From Trema orientale (taxonomy: Eukaryota; Streptophyta; Magnoliopsida; Rosales; Cannabaceae): a stretch of DNA of 64,000 bases. Position numbers and translations under genes: made by a program. The stretch spans positions 140,459-204,458 of the forward strand of contig JXTC01000108.1 of the NCBI GenBank assembly GCA_002914845.1. The letters are read 5' to 3'. A model generated the notes under the pieces. That model saw only the letters and a list, made by a program, of their open reading frames with translations, did not search any database and had not been told where the DNA came from. Shown piece after piece: positions 33,351 through 44,601 of the stretch; positions within the stretch are counted from its first letter, which is position 1, and each line of letters begins with the position of its first letter.

Positions 33351-35479
33351 ATGGATATGTCAAAAAATATCCCTATTGATTTGAAAATGGATGACGACCA
33401 AATTCGCATAGCTGAAGAGGGTGACCAAGTCCCCAAAATGCAAACTAATCCAAATGCTAGTGGAAGTTGTTCATAATTTCAAGATAGTTGTTCGCCGAGT
33501 GGAAGCACGACCTCCAAACGTGCAAGGACAACTTCCAATGTATGGGACCCATTTCGATCCGGAATTCAAATATGAGGCCGATGGTAAGAAAACAAAAATG
33601 GCAATATGTAAATACTGTAAGAAATTATTAACTGCTAAACCATATAGCGGGACCGTTCATTTGAAAAGACATAGTGATGCATGTGTCAAAAAACACAAAA
33701 AAGACAATGAGCCCACTCAATAAACACTTCAACTCAACAAGGATGGTTCGGAAAGTTCTTGGAACTATGATCCTATAATAGCTAGGGAGTCTCTAGCACA
33801 TTTAATTGCTATAAAAGAGTTACCATTAGGTTTTGGTGATTGTAATAGCTATGAAGATCATATTAGAATATCTTATTATCCAAACTTTAAAAGAGTTTCT
33901 AGAAATACCACTAGGAGTGATTTGATTAAAGTTTATGAAAATATGTGTAAAGATTTAATAACTGAATTAACTTCATTAAACTTTTGTATTGTATTGACAT
34001 CTGATATTTAGGGTGCTAATTCTAAACAAGATTATTTAAGTGAAGTTGCACATTATTTAGATTCAAGATGTATAATGCAAAAAAGAATAATTAGTTTTCG
34101 AGTCGTTGATAATAAACATACTGCTGAAATTATTATAGATAGAATTTTAAATCTTGTTGAAGAATATGGCATAGCGAATCGCATTATCTCTATCACTTTA
34201 GATAATGCTACCGCAAACACAAAGGCCATAAAATTACTTAGCAATTTGGTAAGTTCATACACTGGAGGATTCTTACTGCATCAACATTGTGCATGTCACA
34301 TCATCAACCTTATCGTCAAATTAGGTATAGATGGTATAAGTGTATATATTGAAAATATTCGATCTGCTATTGCTTATATTCATGCTTCTAATCCACGCAT
34401 TGCTGAATTTAAAAGATATTGCATAGCTCAAAGATTAAAACCAAGAAAATTCCAAGTTGACATACATGTAAGGTGGATCTGCTTATTTAATGTTGAAAAA
34501 TACATTACCATATAAAATTCCAATTACTATGTTTTACAATTCAAAAATAGGTTCATTAATATTAAAAGATGAAGATTGGTTTATTTGTGAAAAATTTGTA
34601 CAATTTTTAGACATTTTTTATGAAGCTACTGTTGCATTATCTGGTATTTATTATCCTACTTCTCCAATTATTTTACCTCATATCTTTTTTATTGCTGAAA
34701 TGTTTTGTAAGGCAAGATGTGACTCTATATTTGAACCAATTATAACACGTATGCAAGAAGTATTTTTGAAATATTGGTTTCTAATTCCTTTATTATATTC
34801 ATTTGCTTTTATTTTAGATCCTAAAAGTAAATTAAATGGTCTTTCTAATTTAATTAGCTACATTTCTACATGTTTTGAGATAGATTGTACTTCTGAATAT
34901 ACAAATGCTTGTGACAAATTTTTTGAAGTGTATAGTATATATGAGGCTAAGTTTGGCAGTAATCAACAACAACACACTCCTCCACAAGAAACTGAAGAAC
35001 AATCAAAAAATATGTCTTTTTGGAGCATGTAAGGTTCTTGTCCTCAAGAGCGTGGTCGTGGCTCATCATTAGCATCATCAAGTTCAAGTCAACCACTACC
35101 ACCAATAAATCCACAGCAATCCTCTTATCTTACTCAATATATTGAGCTAGACTCTAACATCGATCCCGATGATGAGAACTTCAAAGTTTTGGACTGGTGG
35201 CATAAGCGTCAATCAAGATTCCCAGTGCTTTCACAATTAGCCCGTGACGTTTTAACAATTCCGGTGTCCACGATTTCTTCAGAGTCTGTTTTTAGCATGA
35301 CTAAGATGATAGTAGATGAGCAGAGGATTTCGTTGGCTGCTGAAATAGTTGAGGTGTTAGCATGTGTTAAAGATTGGGAAAAAGCGGCAAAGCGAAATCA
35401 AGACACTATTCGTATTTGTAATAAAGAATTAGTCAAAAATTTCAATAACTTGTTCATGAATGATGATGATGAGTCATAA
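33351..35479 (+). pseudogene. hAT transposase, RICESLEEPER-like, disrupted
   Basis: The likely start is ATG 33351. A Ser/Arg-rich head is followed, after a stop near 33474 and a frame change, by a BED zinc finger (CKYCKKLLTAKPYSGTVHLKRH). The catalytic core includes LTSDI then TAG (34009-34011) where Trp is usual, GANSKQDYLSEVAHYLDS, ITLDNATANTKAI and a HCACHIINLIVK block. A frameshift near 34475 and a stop at 35030 precede the C-terminal hAT dimerisation domain (LARDVLTIPVSTISSESVFS). All family blocks are in order, but at least two stops and two frameshifts abolish function. The usual role is cut-and-paste transposition in the nucleus. Confidence 0.93.
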
Positions 35480-35961
35480 ACACATAATTAATGATATACT
35501 AGTTTTTTCAAGTAATAATTTTAATTGTAATAAATGATCATCAATAAAATCAAATTTCAATATTTCAAATTTATTTGTTTCATTATTTTTCTTAATATCC
35601 TATTTAATTATTATTAATTTTTTAACAATAGAAAACATATGCAGTTTATGTTATCAAATTTTTTAAATGAAAATTCAATTAAAAAGTTTAAACTTAACAT
35701 GTTTAAAAAAGTTGTTAAAAAAAATCAAATAGTAGCAAAAAAAAAAAAAAAGGGCCCAGGACGGGCCGGCTCGGCCCGGCCCTTTTTGGCCCGGCTCGGT
35801 CCGGCCCGATATTGGCCCGTCAAAAAGCCTGGTGGGCCAACGGGCCCGGGCCAGACCCTATTTTATTTTGGTCGGCTGGCCCGGTCCGCTCACCCCCTTA
35901 AGCCCGTGATGGGCGGGCCCAGCTGGGCCGGCCCGCCCATTTTACCACCTCTACTACCAAT

Positions 35962-36500
35962 ACAAATTTTTTTCCTTAAATTTTGTGCTATAAGTTTTTT
36001 TTTAATATTTAGTAATTACAAAATTAATAAGAATGAAAAGAGAAGTAAATTATTCCATATAATTTAATGAAAACTATATTAAAAAATAAATATCTTTCTA
36101 GAATATCTTTAATATATAGTAATTAAAGAATTAATAAGAATGAAAACGGAACAAAAGAAAGTTTAATAAAAAAATTTTGAAAATTAAAAAAAATAAGAAA
36201 CCAGAAAAAAAGGCAAAAAAGAAAAAACACTAACAAGATTTGAAGAATTAAAATGATTAGCTGAGGGAAAAAAAAGAATTAAAATAATTAAAAATAAAAA
36301 AACAGAAAAAAAGCTGTTGCATCACGAGCAGGACAAGGCCTGACACAGTGGTCTGTTGCATGCAACTAGCGCGTTGACCACGCACGCCAGTCCATATTAG
36401 TTATTTCTTTTTTTTTTCTTTTTTAATAATTTCTAGTTGTTAGGCTTGACAGTAAGTCAGACCGAATCATAGAGATTCTACCATTTTTGGGAGGGAATTA
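35962..36500. other. non-coding AT-rich flank with a GC patch
   Basis: No coding evidence. A GC-rich patch at 36312-36395 contains GCATGC and GCGCGTTGACCACGCACGCC. It roughly mirrors the GC patch at 30258-30310 on the far side of the array and hAT. Confidence 0.4.
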
Positions 36501-36610
36501 GTCAAGAATTTATCAAGAATTCATCAAGAATCCGTCAAGAATCCATCAAGAATCTGTCAAGAATCCGTCAAGATCGTCAAGAATTCGTCAAGAATTCATC
36601 AAGAATTCAT
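36501..36610. repeat. 11-bp minisatellite (TCAAGAATYYR), about 10 units
   Basis: Ten near-tandem units of TCAAGAATCCG, TCAAGAATTCA and close variants occupy 110 bp, with one unit shortened to TCAAGATCG. It is not a CRISPR: there are no spacers. Confidence 0.9.
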
Positions 36611-36792
36611 TTAAAAAAGTGGTATGGTGGTAGATTTAATTAATGAGGAAAAAAAAGTGGTATTCACCTAATTTTTTCGAGAAGAAGTTGGGCCGTATTT
36701 TTCTATAACTTACTCTCCGTACATGGTAAAAAACAAAACTGATGCTCAAAAGTCGTACTAGGCATAATTTCCTCAAAGATAAATTAGCATTT

Positions 36793-36964
36793 GGGGATGG
36801 CTACGGTAGGGGCGTCCCTACGTAGGGTCATGCTTTAATTATCGTTGGATGAGAATCTGTGGAGAATAACGGGAATCTGTGGAGAATCTATTTATATACA
36901 GATTCTCATCCAACGGTGAATAGACAGGGCCCTACGTAGGGGCGCCCCTACTGTAGACGCGCCC
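36793..36964. mobile_element. 172-bp Mutator-type MITE, copy 1
   Basis: The element is flanked by a perfect 9-bp TSD TTAGCATTT (36784-36792 and 36965-36973). Its ends pair over at least 35 bp, with shared GTAGGGGCG and CCCTACGTAGGG blocks, and the internal CGTTGGATG/CATCCAACG blocks extend the pairing to nearly the whole element. It has no coding capacity. A 9-bp TSD is characteristic of Mutator-like elements. Confidence 0.92.
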
Positions 36965-36973
36965 TTAGCATTT

Positions 36974-37889
36974 ATATAATAGTGTATTAGTTTTGAATTC
37001 TTGAATTGGGACATGGTTAGGCAAATGGCTTTAATCGTATAAAGAGATAATGCGACGTTGATGGCTTGTGGGAATCGATGAGACGTTGTAGGTGGCTAAG
37101 GAACTAGATCAGTAGTAGAGATGTAAAGTGGGCTAGATTGGGCAGGTCTGACTTGACCCAATTTGATAAGCCTATGTGGGATTTGTACCGAGCGCAGGTC
37201 CAGTCTGCCTAAAATGTGGGCTAGTCTGACCTATCCTATATTTTTATTAAGAGATCCGGCACGGCCCACAGGTCCAATCTAAATTTTATGCGGGGCTAAG
37301 TGAGTCGTGCCTATGCAGGCCCAACATATGCTGCAATATGAGCCTAATTTCGTTGTTCTTTTATGCTTTAAAAGATCAAGAGTTTCTAACACTTTTACCT
37401 ATAAAAACCCAAAAAAATTACAAAAATACGGAAGTCAGATTTTTTTCAAATTTTTATACGGTTTTTTAAATTTTTTTCGAAAAATACCATTTTTAAAATG
37501 GTTACTAATTACCAGTTTCTGAAAACAAGTTACCGGTTACCATATAGCAGTTATAAATATCTTTGGTTACTAGAAACTGGTTACCGGTTACTCGTCACTT
37601 TTTTTAAAAAAAGTGATATTTTCCTAAATACTTAAAAAAAACAGTATTTTTCTAATAAATCCATATCGCACCTAAAAAATGCAAACCACGATATTTTTCA
37701 AATTTTTTTCCTGAAAATATCGTACAATATCTAATTTCTCAAATATCAAATATGTACTTATATGGGCCTAAAGTTTATTCATATTCTTTTAAAATCTGAA
37801 TAAATTGAAAATAAACAAAAATAAGTAAATGAATAACATTAAAAGCAAATAAATGAAAATATTTAATTAAATTTTTTTAAAATTTTAAT
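36974..37889. other. non-coding; possible decayed hAT-like terminus
   Basis: TAGAGATGTAAAGTGGGCTA near 37117 followed by repeated GGGC/GCCC motifs to about 37325 resembles a hAT subterminal region. More GGCC-rich sequence lies at 38111-38165. No matching far end or TSD was found. ACCGGTTAC repeats occur at 37500-37600. Confidence 0.35.
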
Positions 37890-37898
37890 TAAAAAATA

Positions 37899-38070
37899 GG
37901 GGATGGCTACGGTAGGGGCGTCCCTACGTAGGGTCATGCCTTAATCATCGTTGGATGGGAATCTGTGGGGAATAACGAGAATCTGTAGAGAATCTATTTA
38001 TATACAGATTCCCATCCAACGGTGAATAGACAGGGCCCTACGTAGGGGCGCCCCTACTGTAGACGCGCCC
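37899..38070. mobile_element. 172-bp Mutator-type MITE, copy 2
   Basis: It is nearly identical to the copy at 36793-36964 and the same length, with its own perfect 9-bp TSD TAAAAAATA (37890-37898 and 38071-38079). Same orientation, 1.1 kb downstream. Confidence 0.93.
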
Positions 38071-38079
38071 TAAAAAATA

Positions 38080-38632
38080 TATTTAAAATTATATTTAGAA
38101 TGATTAAATATAGGCCTAACGTAGGCCAAGCTGGGCCTATGGGCTTATTAATGAGGCCCAACCTAACTCTTATTATATGTAACGGACCGGTCTAGACCCA
38201 TATTAATGTGGGTGAGGACAATACTATACTTTTCTTTCAAAATGTGGGCAAGCACACAAAATCTAACCCATTTTTTATTTTTTATTTTTTTGGACGTAGT
38301 ACATTCATTGAAGACGTTATTGTATTTATAAGTCTATGTGGTCGGTAGGGACCTCATCAACCGACTTTACACGTGGTTTATTTGTGATTCTAGTAACTAC
38401 TAGTTTCTTGTGGTTATTAACTAGTCTCTAGAAATTTCTTTTTACTGACATGTACAATCTGTGGCTATTTTATCTTCTCTAGAAAACTCCGTCTGTACAT
38501 CAACTTTTACATTGCTCTTTTTCTTACCCAAGTCTAGTCGAGCTTTTTCAAGAAATGTACAGCAAGTTCTCAACACCTTCACGTACAACTCTTTTTAGAC
38601 GTCTTTGAATGAAACTCGATTGACTTTTGCTA
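38080..38632. other. non-coding; 3' end resembles a CRK intron
   Basis: The first part continues GGCC-rich transposon-like sequence. The last 30 bp (AACTCGATTGACTTTTGCTAG) resemble the end of intron 6 of the intact CRK (AACTCGATCAACCTTTTCAG), which supports gene ancestry. No upstream CRK exon is found here. Confidence 0.5.
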
Positions 38633-38960
38633 GCTTGGGAAAATTGGAGCGATGGGACGCCGCTAGAATTGTTGGATCAAAGGCTGAGAGATTCGTGCAC
38701 AGAAAATGAAGCCATGAGAAGTATTCACATTGGATTACTGTCTTCAGTAAGATCCAGCTGATAGACCCACAATGGCATCCCTCGTCCTAGTGCTTAGCAG
38801 TTACTCTGTCACACGCCGACTACCCGAAATGCCAGCGCTTTTTCCTCAAGGCAGAACAGAGGGAAACATGCCATCAATAAAACTGGAATCTGGAAAATCT
38901 ACGAGCAATACACCATGTACCCCTAATGAAATGACCTTTACTGAAATTTACCCGAGATAG
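38633..38960 (+). pseudogene. CRK last-exon pseudogene (copy 2)
   Basis: This matches exon 7 of the intact gene at 57676-58005. The first part reads AWENWSDGTPLELLDQRLRD and EAMRSIHIGLL. A deletion of two bases near 38748-38755, where the intact gene has CVQEDAADRP, shifts the frame. After it come ADRPTMASLVLVLSSYSV, a variable tail and FTEIYPR with TAG at 38958-38960. The intron 6 acceptor seems to have lost one base. Exons 1-6 are absent. It encodes kinase subdomains X-XI and the C-tail only and cannot be functional. Confidence 0.92.
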
Positions 38961-40345
38961 AGTACCAGGAAGCCTCTCAAATTCAGTCCTTATTGTCTAC
39001 GTTTGTTCTTTATGAATCGAGAATTGTTACGAAAATTTTTGAGTGCAGAGTCATTTCAGGCAAAGCAGTTGCTCAGCAAAAAGTACCATATAATTGATCA
39101 ATTTGAATATCAGAGTTCCAAAGTACATTATTGGTTCATGATTTTTCTTGTTACTAGATTTCATTACACGTACGGTGCATTTGAAAAGCCATGTCATACA
39201 TTCAAAGGCACTAAGGGAAGGACTTGACTGTGAAGACCACGTTGCCAGCTAATGACCATTAATGATCCTCCTAGTTTTGGGAAGCCAAATAGATATTCTA
39301 TCTTTTCCCTTCCTTTTCTATAAAGAATACTTTCAGGTATTTCTGAAATTTTTGTCCATAAAATGTTATCTGTTCTTCTATGTTGTTTTAACACCTAGCT
39401 AGCGTGTATGATGCGGCATGGACTCAAAGACTAGTAATCAAATGGATCAGAGTATAGCCAATAATATGTGAACCGAAAAATAGTTTATAAGACTTGCTTG
39501 GCTATTATAAGCTTCTCCATCACACACAAAGATGGTACAACATTAATTTTTCGGACTCAACATTACAGTTGAATATCTTTCTCTCCAATCCTCATTAACA
39601 GTACTTTCTAGTCCACCCTAATATTTTCCTCCTAGACCCAAGTAATCTGACTTTACCCTTATTATTGGAGGGTTACTATTAAAAACGGATGCCAACTAGG
39701 TCAAGAAGTTCTTATGGCCAGAGCAAGCTCATTTTTATTTTCTGTTTTCTGTTTAAATAAACAAAAATTTTATAAATTTTTCTAAAAAACATGCTTGGTA
39801 ATGTTATTTTTGTTTTTTTTTATCTTTAAACAATACTAAACAATTTTTTTTGGAAAAAAATGGAAGTGAGAATTTTTTACTTCCAATTTTTTTTTTAAAC
39901 AAAGGTAAACCAGAAGTGCTATTTTTGTGAATAAAATTTTAAAATGGTATTATTGTAAATAAACCTTTTAAAAGTGATATTTTCTAAATATATTCTTTAA
40001 AATGGTATTTTTTAATTAATTTTTATATTTAGCAAGCATGTTTATGTTTTTTTTTTTAAAAATTAAAAGTGATTTGGTGTGTTACTAAGTTTCTAATTTA
40101 AAAATTTCGAAACAAAAACAATTTTTTTTTTTTTTTGGTTCTCAGTTTTTTATAAAAGAAAAATTGAAGTGTATCTAAGCATGACCTAAATATTGCTGAT
40201 ACTGATTTGTGTACAATATCTTAACCGATGGAATAGATTGACTGATAAATACCTACTCTAAGGAAGAAGACTTTTATTTGGCATGAAGTCAAGTAAAATA
40301 AAGCGATCAAAAGGAGCCTTTGGAAAAACAACGCCAAATATATCA
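38961..40345 (+). other. 3' flank of CRK copy 2
   Basis: It is collinear with 4139-5066 from AGTACC onward, with extra AT-rich sequence at about 39730-40190. Homology resumes after the SINE at 40699 (GACTTTATCGAGTTTGC). It records an old duplication including at least 0.9 kb downstream of the stop. Confidence 0.8.
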
Positions 40346-40687
40346 CTTTGATTTTTTTTTTTATAATTAAAATGGGAGGAGGGAGCGACTAACATGGCTA
40401 TCCTCCTTAAGCGTTATCATAGGAGCTTCAACCCCATCAACAAATATTTGCCAACACCCTAGTGGGTCGTCCCTACTGGGCGTTGGGGTACTTCAACATG
40501 AACTACACCCAACAACTAGTGGGAACGACTCCCTAGAGAGCTAAGATCAGGGCACTCTTCATCAGTCATTGGGCTAGCATGTATGTATCATTATATTTAA
40601 GACTCCCAAAGGAGCTACCAAGGATTCGAACCCATGACCTTAGACTCACAGAGTTTTCATATTACCACTAAGCTACTTGTTCGATGG
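40346..40687 (-). mobile_element. tRNA-derived SINE
   Basis: On the minus strand the element begins near CATCGAACAAGTAGCTTAGTGG. It has an A box (TAGCTTAGTGGT) and a B box (GGGTTCGAATCC) spaced as in tRNA genes, an unrelated body, and ends in a poly-A tail (poly-T on plus at 40352). Copies of TATATCA flank it (40339-40345 and 40688-40694), and the paralogous flank at 5000-5060 lacks it. RNA polymerase III would transcribe it; mobilisation needs LINE enzymes. Confidence 0.88.
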
Positions 40688-40729
40688 TATATCAGTTCCG
40701 TTTGACTTTATCGAGTTTGCTTTTTAGGT

Positions 40730-41478
40730 TTTTTTTTTTTAACGTATGAAATGCCATACAGGCCCCCATTTCAAAAAAACCAAAAAAAAAATAAATTATA
40801 GCCCCCTTTTGTTGAGAATAGTCTTTTAACCCCCCACATTTGAAATTTCACTCTCATGATCCAATTTTAACATATGCAGCGTCAATTTACCCTAGTTTTT
40901 GCAAATATTGTGTCACTTTGATCTAATTAACATATAGTATTAAAAAAGTATCATTTTACCTTGTAAATATTGAGACCCACTAAATAAGGGGACAAATTAT
41001 GAGAAAAATCACTATGTTTTTAAATTTGCATAAAACTTTGGAAAACAATTTATAGTTAAAATTAAAAACGATGGGAAATTTTTCAATAATCTCATTTGCG
41101 TAAAATTGTATTTTGTTTAAATGGGTAATTTGTCCAATGAAAAAACCAAAAAAACTACCCATCTATAATCACAGACCTTCGGTCAAGTAAACTGGCACCT
41201 GATTTTTAAAAATTGTGGCAAAACACTAATATTGTTGTGAAAATGAGGTAAATTGATACTACATTTGCAAAAAATAGGGCCCATGGACAAATTTTCAAAT
41301 GTGACGAGGTAAACAATAATTCTTAGGAAAAAATTAGCTAGGGGACTACAGGGTAATATGTCTGTATTTAACCCAAAAAAAAAGCTTTTTATTAAATTTT
41401 TGGGGTTAAAGCTCGTACCATTTAGTAATTCTTCCCATCCTTCTATCCTATATAATAGAGCCACATTCATTTCTCATT
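40730..41478. other. non-coding stretch
   Basis: AT-rich sequence with short poly-A/T tracts. I see no gene, no LTR end and no repeat shared with other parts of the window. It ends at the Cop5 target site. Confidence 0.5.
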
Positions 41479-41715
41479 AATACTGAAAAGGTAAAATCTG
41501 TTATTATTTAAGATGTCGCAACATCACTGTGTATTTGACTGACAATGATTCTGGGTTAATGTTGCAACATCACCGGAATATTTGACTGGCATTTTTCATG
41601 TGTTTGTCTGAGTTTTATATCTGTCATATGATTGAATATTTGTTCAATTAATTGTATTTTGATCAGAAATATTACTGATTGATGTTTGCCTTGTAGGAAA
41701 ATTATATTCATATAT

Positions 41716-41930
41716 TTTTTTCTTCCTTTTTTTTTTTTGATAATAAAAAGGGGAGGAGGGGGCGACCAGCGTGGTAACCCTCCTTGGGCGTGACTATGGG
41801 AGCTCCAACCCCGTTCAGGAATGTTCTCCAAGACCCTTTCGACCAGGTCGCCACCACCGGGAGGTGGAGTGAGTCACCTGAACTCCAACCGAACAACTAG
41901 CGAGAACGGCAACCTGGGGCAGAGGCCGGG
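41716..41930 (-). mobile_element. 5'-truncated SINE relative inside the Cop5 LTR
   Basis: It shares with the SINE at 40346-40687 the tail region: CGCCCCCTCCTCCC (minus), the AAGGAGG...TACCA block, and a poly-A end. The tRNA-like head is missing. The uninterrupted right LTR proves insertion. Flanking TTTCTT-like repeats may be the TSD. Confidence 0.7.
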
Positions 41931-42794
41931 GTTTCTTTCTTACTTAGGTGTGTTTTTATGAAGATTGATTATTGTGTGATTGCTAATAATAATTGATTAA
42001 TATTTCTAGAAATAATCAATTCTAATTCTTATTAATCAGATTATAATCGTTGGGCTAATTTTATCTGATTACTTTGATAACTTATATTTTTATGGAAACT
42101 ACCTTGTAGTATGAACGTGTAAATATTTATCTCTATATGTAGCTCATTATTATAGTGTGTGAACACTTTTTATTTGATTGATTTGTGTGAAAACTGAAAT
42201 TACTATTTCAGGTAACAAATCAATATTTCTTCTAGAAGGTTACAAATCTAATTTTTTTGGATAAAACCGATCACTATGCAGAATCAACATTAATTTTAGA
42301 TCAGTCCTGATTACGAAAATCTTATCCTTGACTATTCTAACTGGCTTCCAATCAGTATTTATTGTGATTAAAAAGTGTCTTGTAGATTGCCAACGATTGG
42401 AAGACCTCAAGCACTATAAATAGGAGTTTATAATAGGTTCCCTAGTGTGCTATATATCTTTGTTATTGCCATTAGTGTAATACTTTGTTAAATCTATCTA
42501 TACTTTATATTGTGAGAATAGCAGGGATTCGTAGTCGTGAGAGTACTTTGGGAGAAGTGCAACAAGTCTTGGGAGAAAGCAGGTTCCAAAAAATCTGAAG
42601 GGAGTTCAGACGGAAGGAATCACATCAAGACGAGGGGAGCTCGCTAGACGGATTAGTGAAGGAGTACTTGCATATTGCAACATTTAAAAGATGGAGTCTT
42701 TTAAATTTTATTAGTGTTTATACTCATTTGATCTTTATTAATAAGTTTATTTCTCTGGGTGTAGCTTATTGGATGTATACTATTGGGAGATAGT

Positions 42795-44382
42795 TGTTGA
42801 TTGGAATATGCAACTATAAAATCACACACTCCCGTGCAAGTGCACACAGTCACAAATAATATAGATATGAAAGTAGAGTGTCGAATCCACGAGGATTGAT
42901 TTCTAATTCAATGCTAAGTATCAAAATTATCTCAACCCTAACTTTATTCAAAGAACAAAAATATGGATTTTTGAAACTAAACTATCATGCAAAATAAATG
43001 AAAGTAAGCAATTAGAAAAATGTTTAGGTTTACTAATTCTCCAACTTTCCTTTAAACACATGGCCTCCTAATTTTCCTCTTAAATTAATTAATCTATTAG
43101 AGTTAACAACCGAGAATTCGAATGTATTCACAAACTCCTTTCCAAGACATAAGTGAAAATACCTAGACAAGCTAATATATTACTCCTAACATAAATTGAC
43201 TAGATTCGTTAAGTTTAGTAATTCTCAAAGAGGTTGCATAAGTCACATAGGTATATTCCTATCCTATGCAAATTTACCCCAAACTAGGTAATCTTATGTT
43301 ATTTTACCTAAGTACAAACCTAAATTTCACTTCCCAAGTTCATAAAAGTTTCACTCAACAATCTACTTAGTGATCAATTAAATAGAAGCAATAAGCATAA
43401 GATAAAATAAATAACTCAACAATATATTAGATTAATGAAAGAGGAGAGAAATAAACAAAAAAAAGATACTAGGTTGGTTCACATAGTAAAGAAAGATTTA
43501 GTTCATAATATAAATTGAGAACAATAACATTATAATCCAATGAATTAAAGAAATACAAAATGAAAGAGAGAAAAGTTATAGAAATTTCCCTTAGAAAAGT
43601 TTGAAGGTTTTCATAGAGGTTGTCAAGCTCCTCCTCTAAACTTGGTTCTTGCTTTCTTGAATCCTCTCTTTAGAATTTGCTTTCAACTATACTACTCTCT
43701 AAATATAGAAAATATAAAGAAAAACTCATAACAAAATGAAGAAAAGAAGGTATGAACAAAAGGTGGTGTTGATGTTGTGGAGGAAATCAAGAAATGGAGG
43801 ATTGGAGTTTGTATTCATCTTCATCTTCCTCTTGTTCCATGGCTACCTCCCTCTCTTTCTTTTTATCCCTAAAGATAGAGTTTTAAAGAGGTGGCTCGTG
43901 CAAACTTAAGGTAGGCCGAATCTGGACCTTTGGATCGTCAAAAAGTTGATCTCAGCCGTCAATTATTGACTCAGGACACAGGGGTGGTACCGCGGCGCTA
44001 TTTTTGGCGCTACGGCGCCAAAAATATCCGAGAGTTGGCGCTGGGGTGCCACTTTTGGAGCTGCAGTGCCACTTTTCTACTGGTTTGGCACCTCGACTTC
44101 CCAGGTACACTATTTCTTCGTTTGAGCTCCAATTTGCCTAATTTCTTTGAGTTACAACCCTATCGGATTTAACTTCAATCCCAATGGTTTGAAAAACCCA
44201 TTTGGGAGGCACAAATTCACCTCATTTTGTATCAAACACTTTTATTTTATTCTTCTATCAATATAAACAAACAAAACATCAAAAAAATAAGAAAAAAACT
44301 TGAAACAACTTAATATAAACAAGAACATAGCAAAACTTAAGGCAAATTAGTACTAGATAACTCTAATTTTATGGAGTTAACA
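42795..44382 (-). mobile_element. solo LTR inside the Cop5 5' LTR
   Basis: The 1588-bp insertion starts TGTTGATTGG and ends GAGTTAACA, with a perfect 5-bp TSD ATAGT (42790-42794 and 44383-44387). The intact Cop5 right LTR reads straight across this point. There is no PBS, PPT or coding sequence, so it is a solo LTR left by recombination. Four GC-rich palindrome units occupy 43986-44071. The superfamily is unproven; length and palindrome position resemble the Gypsy LTRs in this window. Confidence 0.9.
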
Positions 44383-44529
44383 ATAGTTGAACCAAGTAGA
44401 AATATTGTGTGTCAAGTTTTTACTTTATGGTATTACAACATCTATGTTACATTTTTCGGCATAACCACCTTACATAATTAATTGGATAATTCATTATATT
44501 TTTTAAGAATATAAGAAATAGTCGTAACA

Positions 44530-44545
44530 ATTAGTATCAGAGAAA
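44530..44545 (+). other. Cop5 primer-binding site
   Basis: ATTAGTATCAGAGAAAA follows the 5' LTR. It is a tRNA-iMet-type PBS with one change from TGGTATCAGAG. Confidence 0.8.
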
Positions 44546-44601
44546 ATCACTAACAGTTTGTTTTGTGAGATTTTGTGGATTTTTTACTATAAATTTCAGG
44601 T

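Larger units (their letters stand above)
32724..35953 (+). mobile_element. hAT-superfamily DNA transposon
   Basis: The element is flanked by a perfect 8-bp TSD CTACCAAT (32716-32723 and 35954-35961), the hAT hallmark. Its ends are TAGAGCTGGCAA and the complement of TAGAGGTGGTAA, short imperfect TIRs. The subterminal 100-200 bp at each end are packed with GGCCCGG/CCGGGCC motifs. It contains a disrupted transposase in the plus orientation and a 487-bp gap after a poly-T run. It is a decayed autonomous-type element. Confidence 0.95.
41484..44529 (+). repeat. Cop5 5' LTR, split by two insertions
   Basis: It runs from TGAAAAGGTAAAATCTG to AGTCGTAACA. Removing the SINE relic (about 41716-41930) and the solo LTR (42795-44382 plus one TSD copy) leaves about 1.24 kb that aligns with the 3' LTR. 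Confidence 0.93.

Noticed and set aside
32710..33436. open frames of over 200 codons on both strands
   Set aside because: They span the 487-bp N gap and poly-T; only the hAT end sequence is real.
36501..36610. CRISPR-like array
   Set aside because: The 11-bp units abut with no spacers, and the window is plant nuclear DNA.
37117..38290. second complete hAT element
   Set aside because: The left end is hAT-like but no complementary right end or 8-bp TSD was found.
40580..40690. tRNA gene
   Set aside because: The A and B boxes are present but there is no cloverleaf acceptor pairing, and the sequence continues into a SINE body with poly-A tail and TSD.
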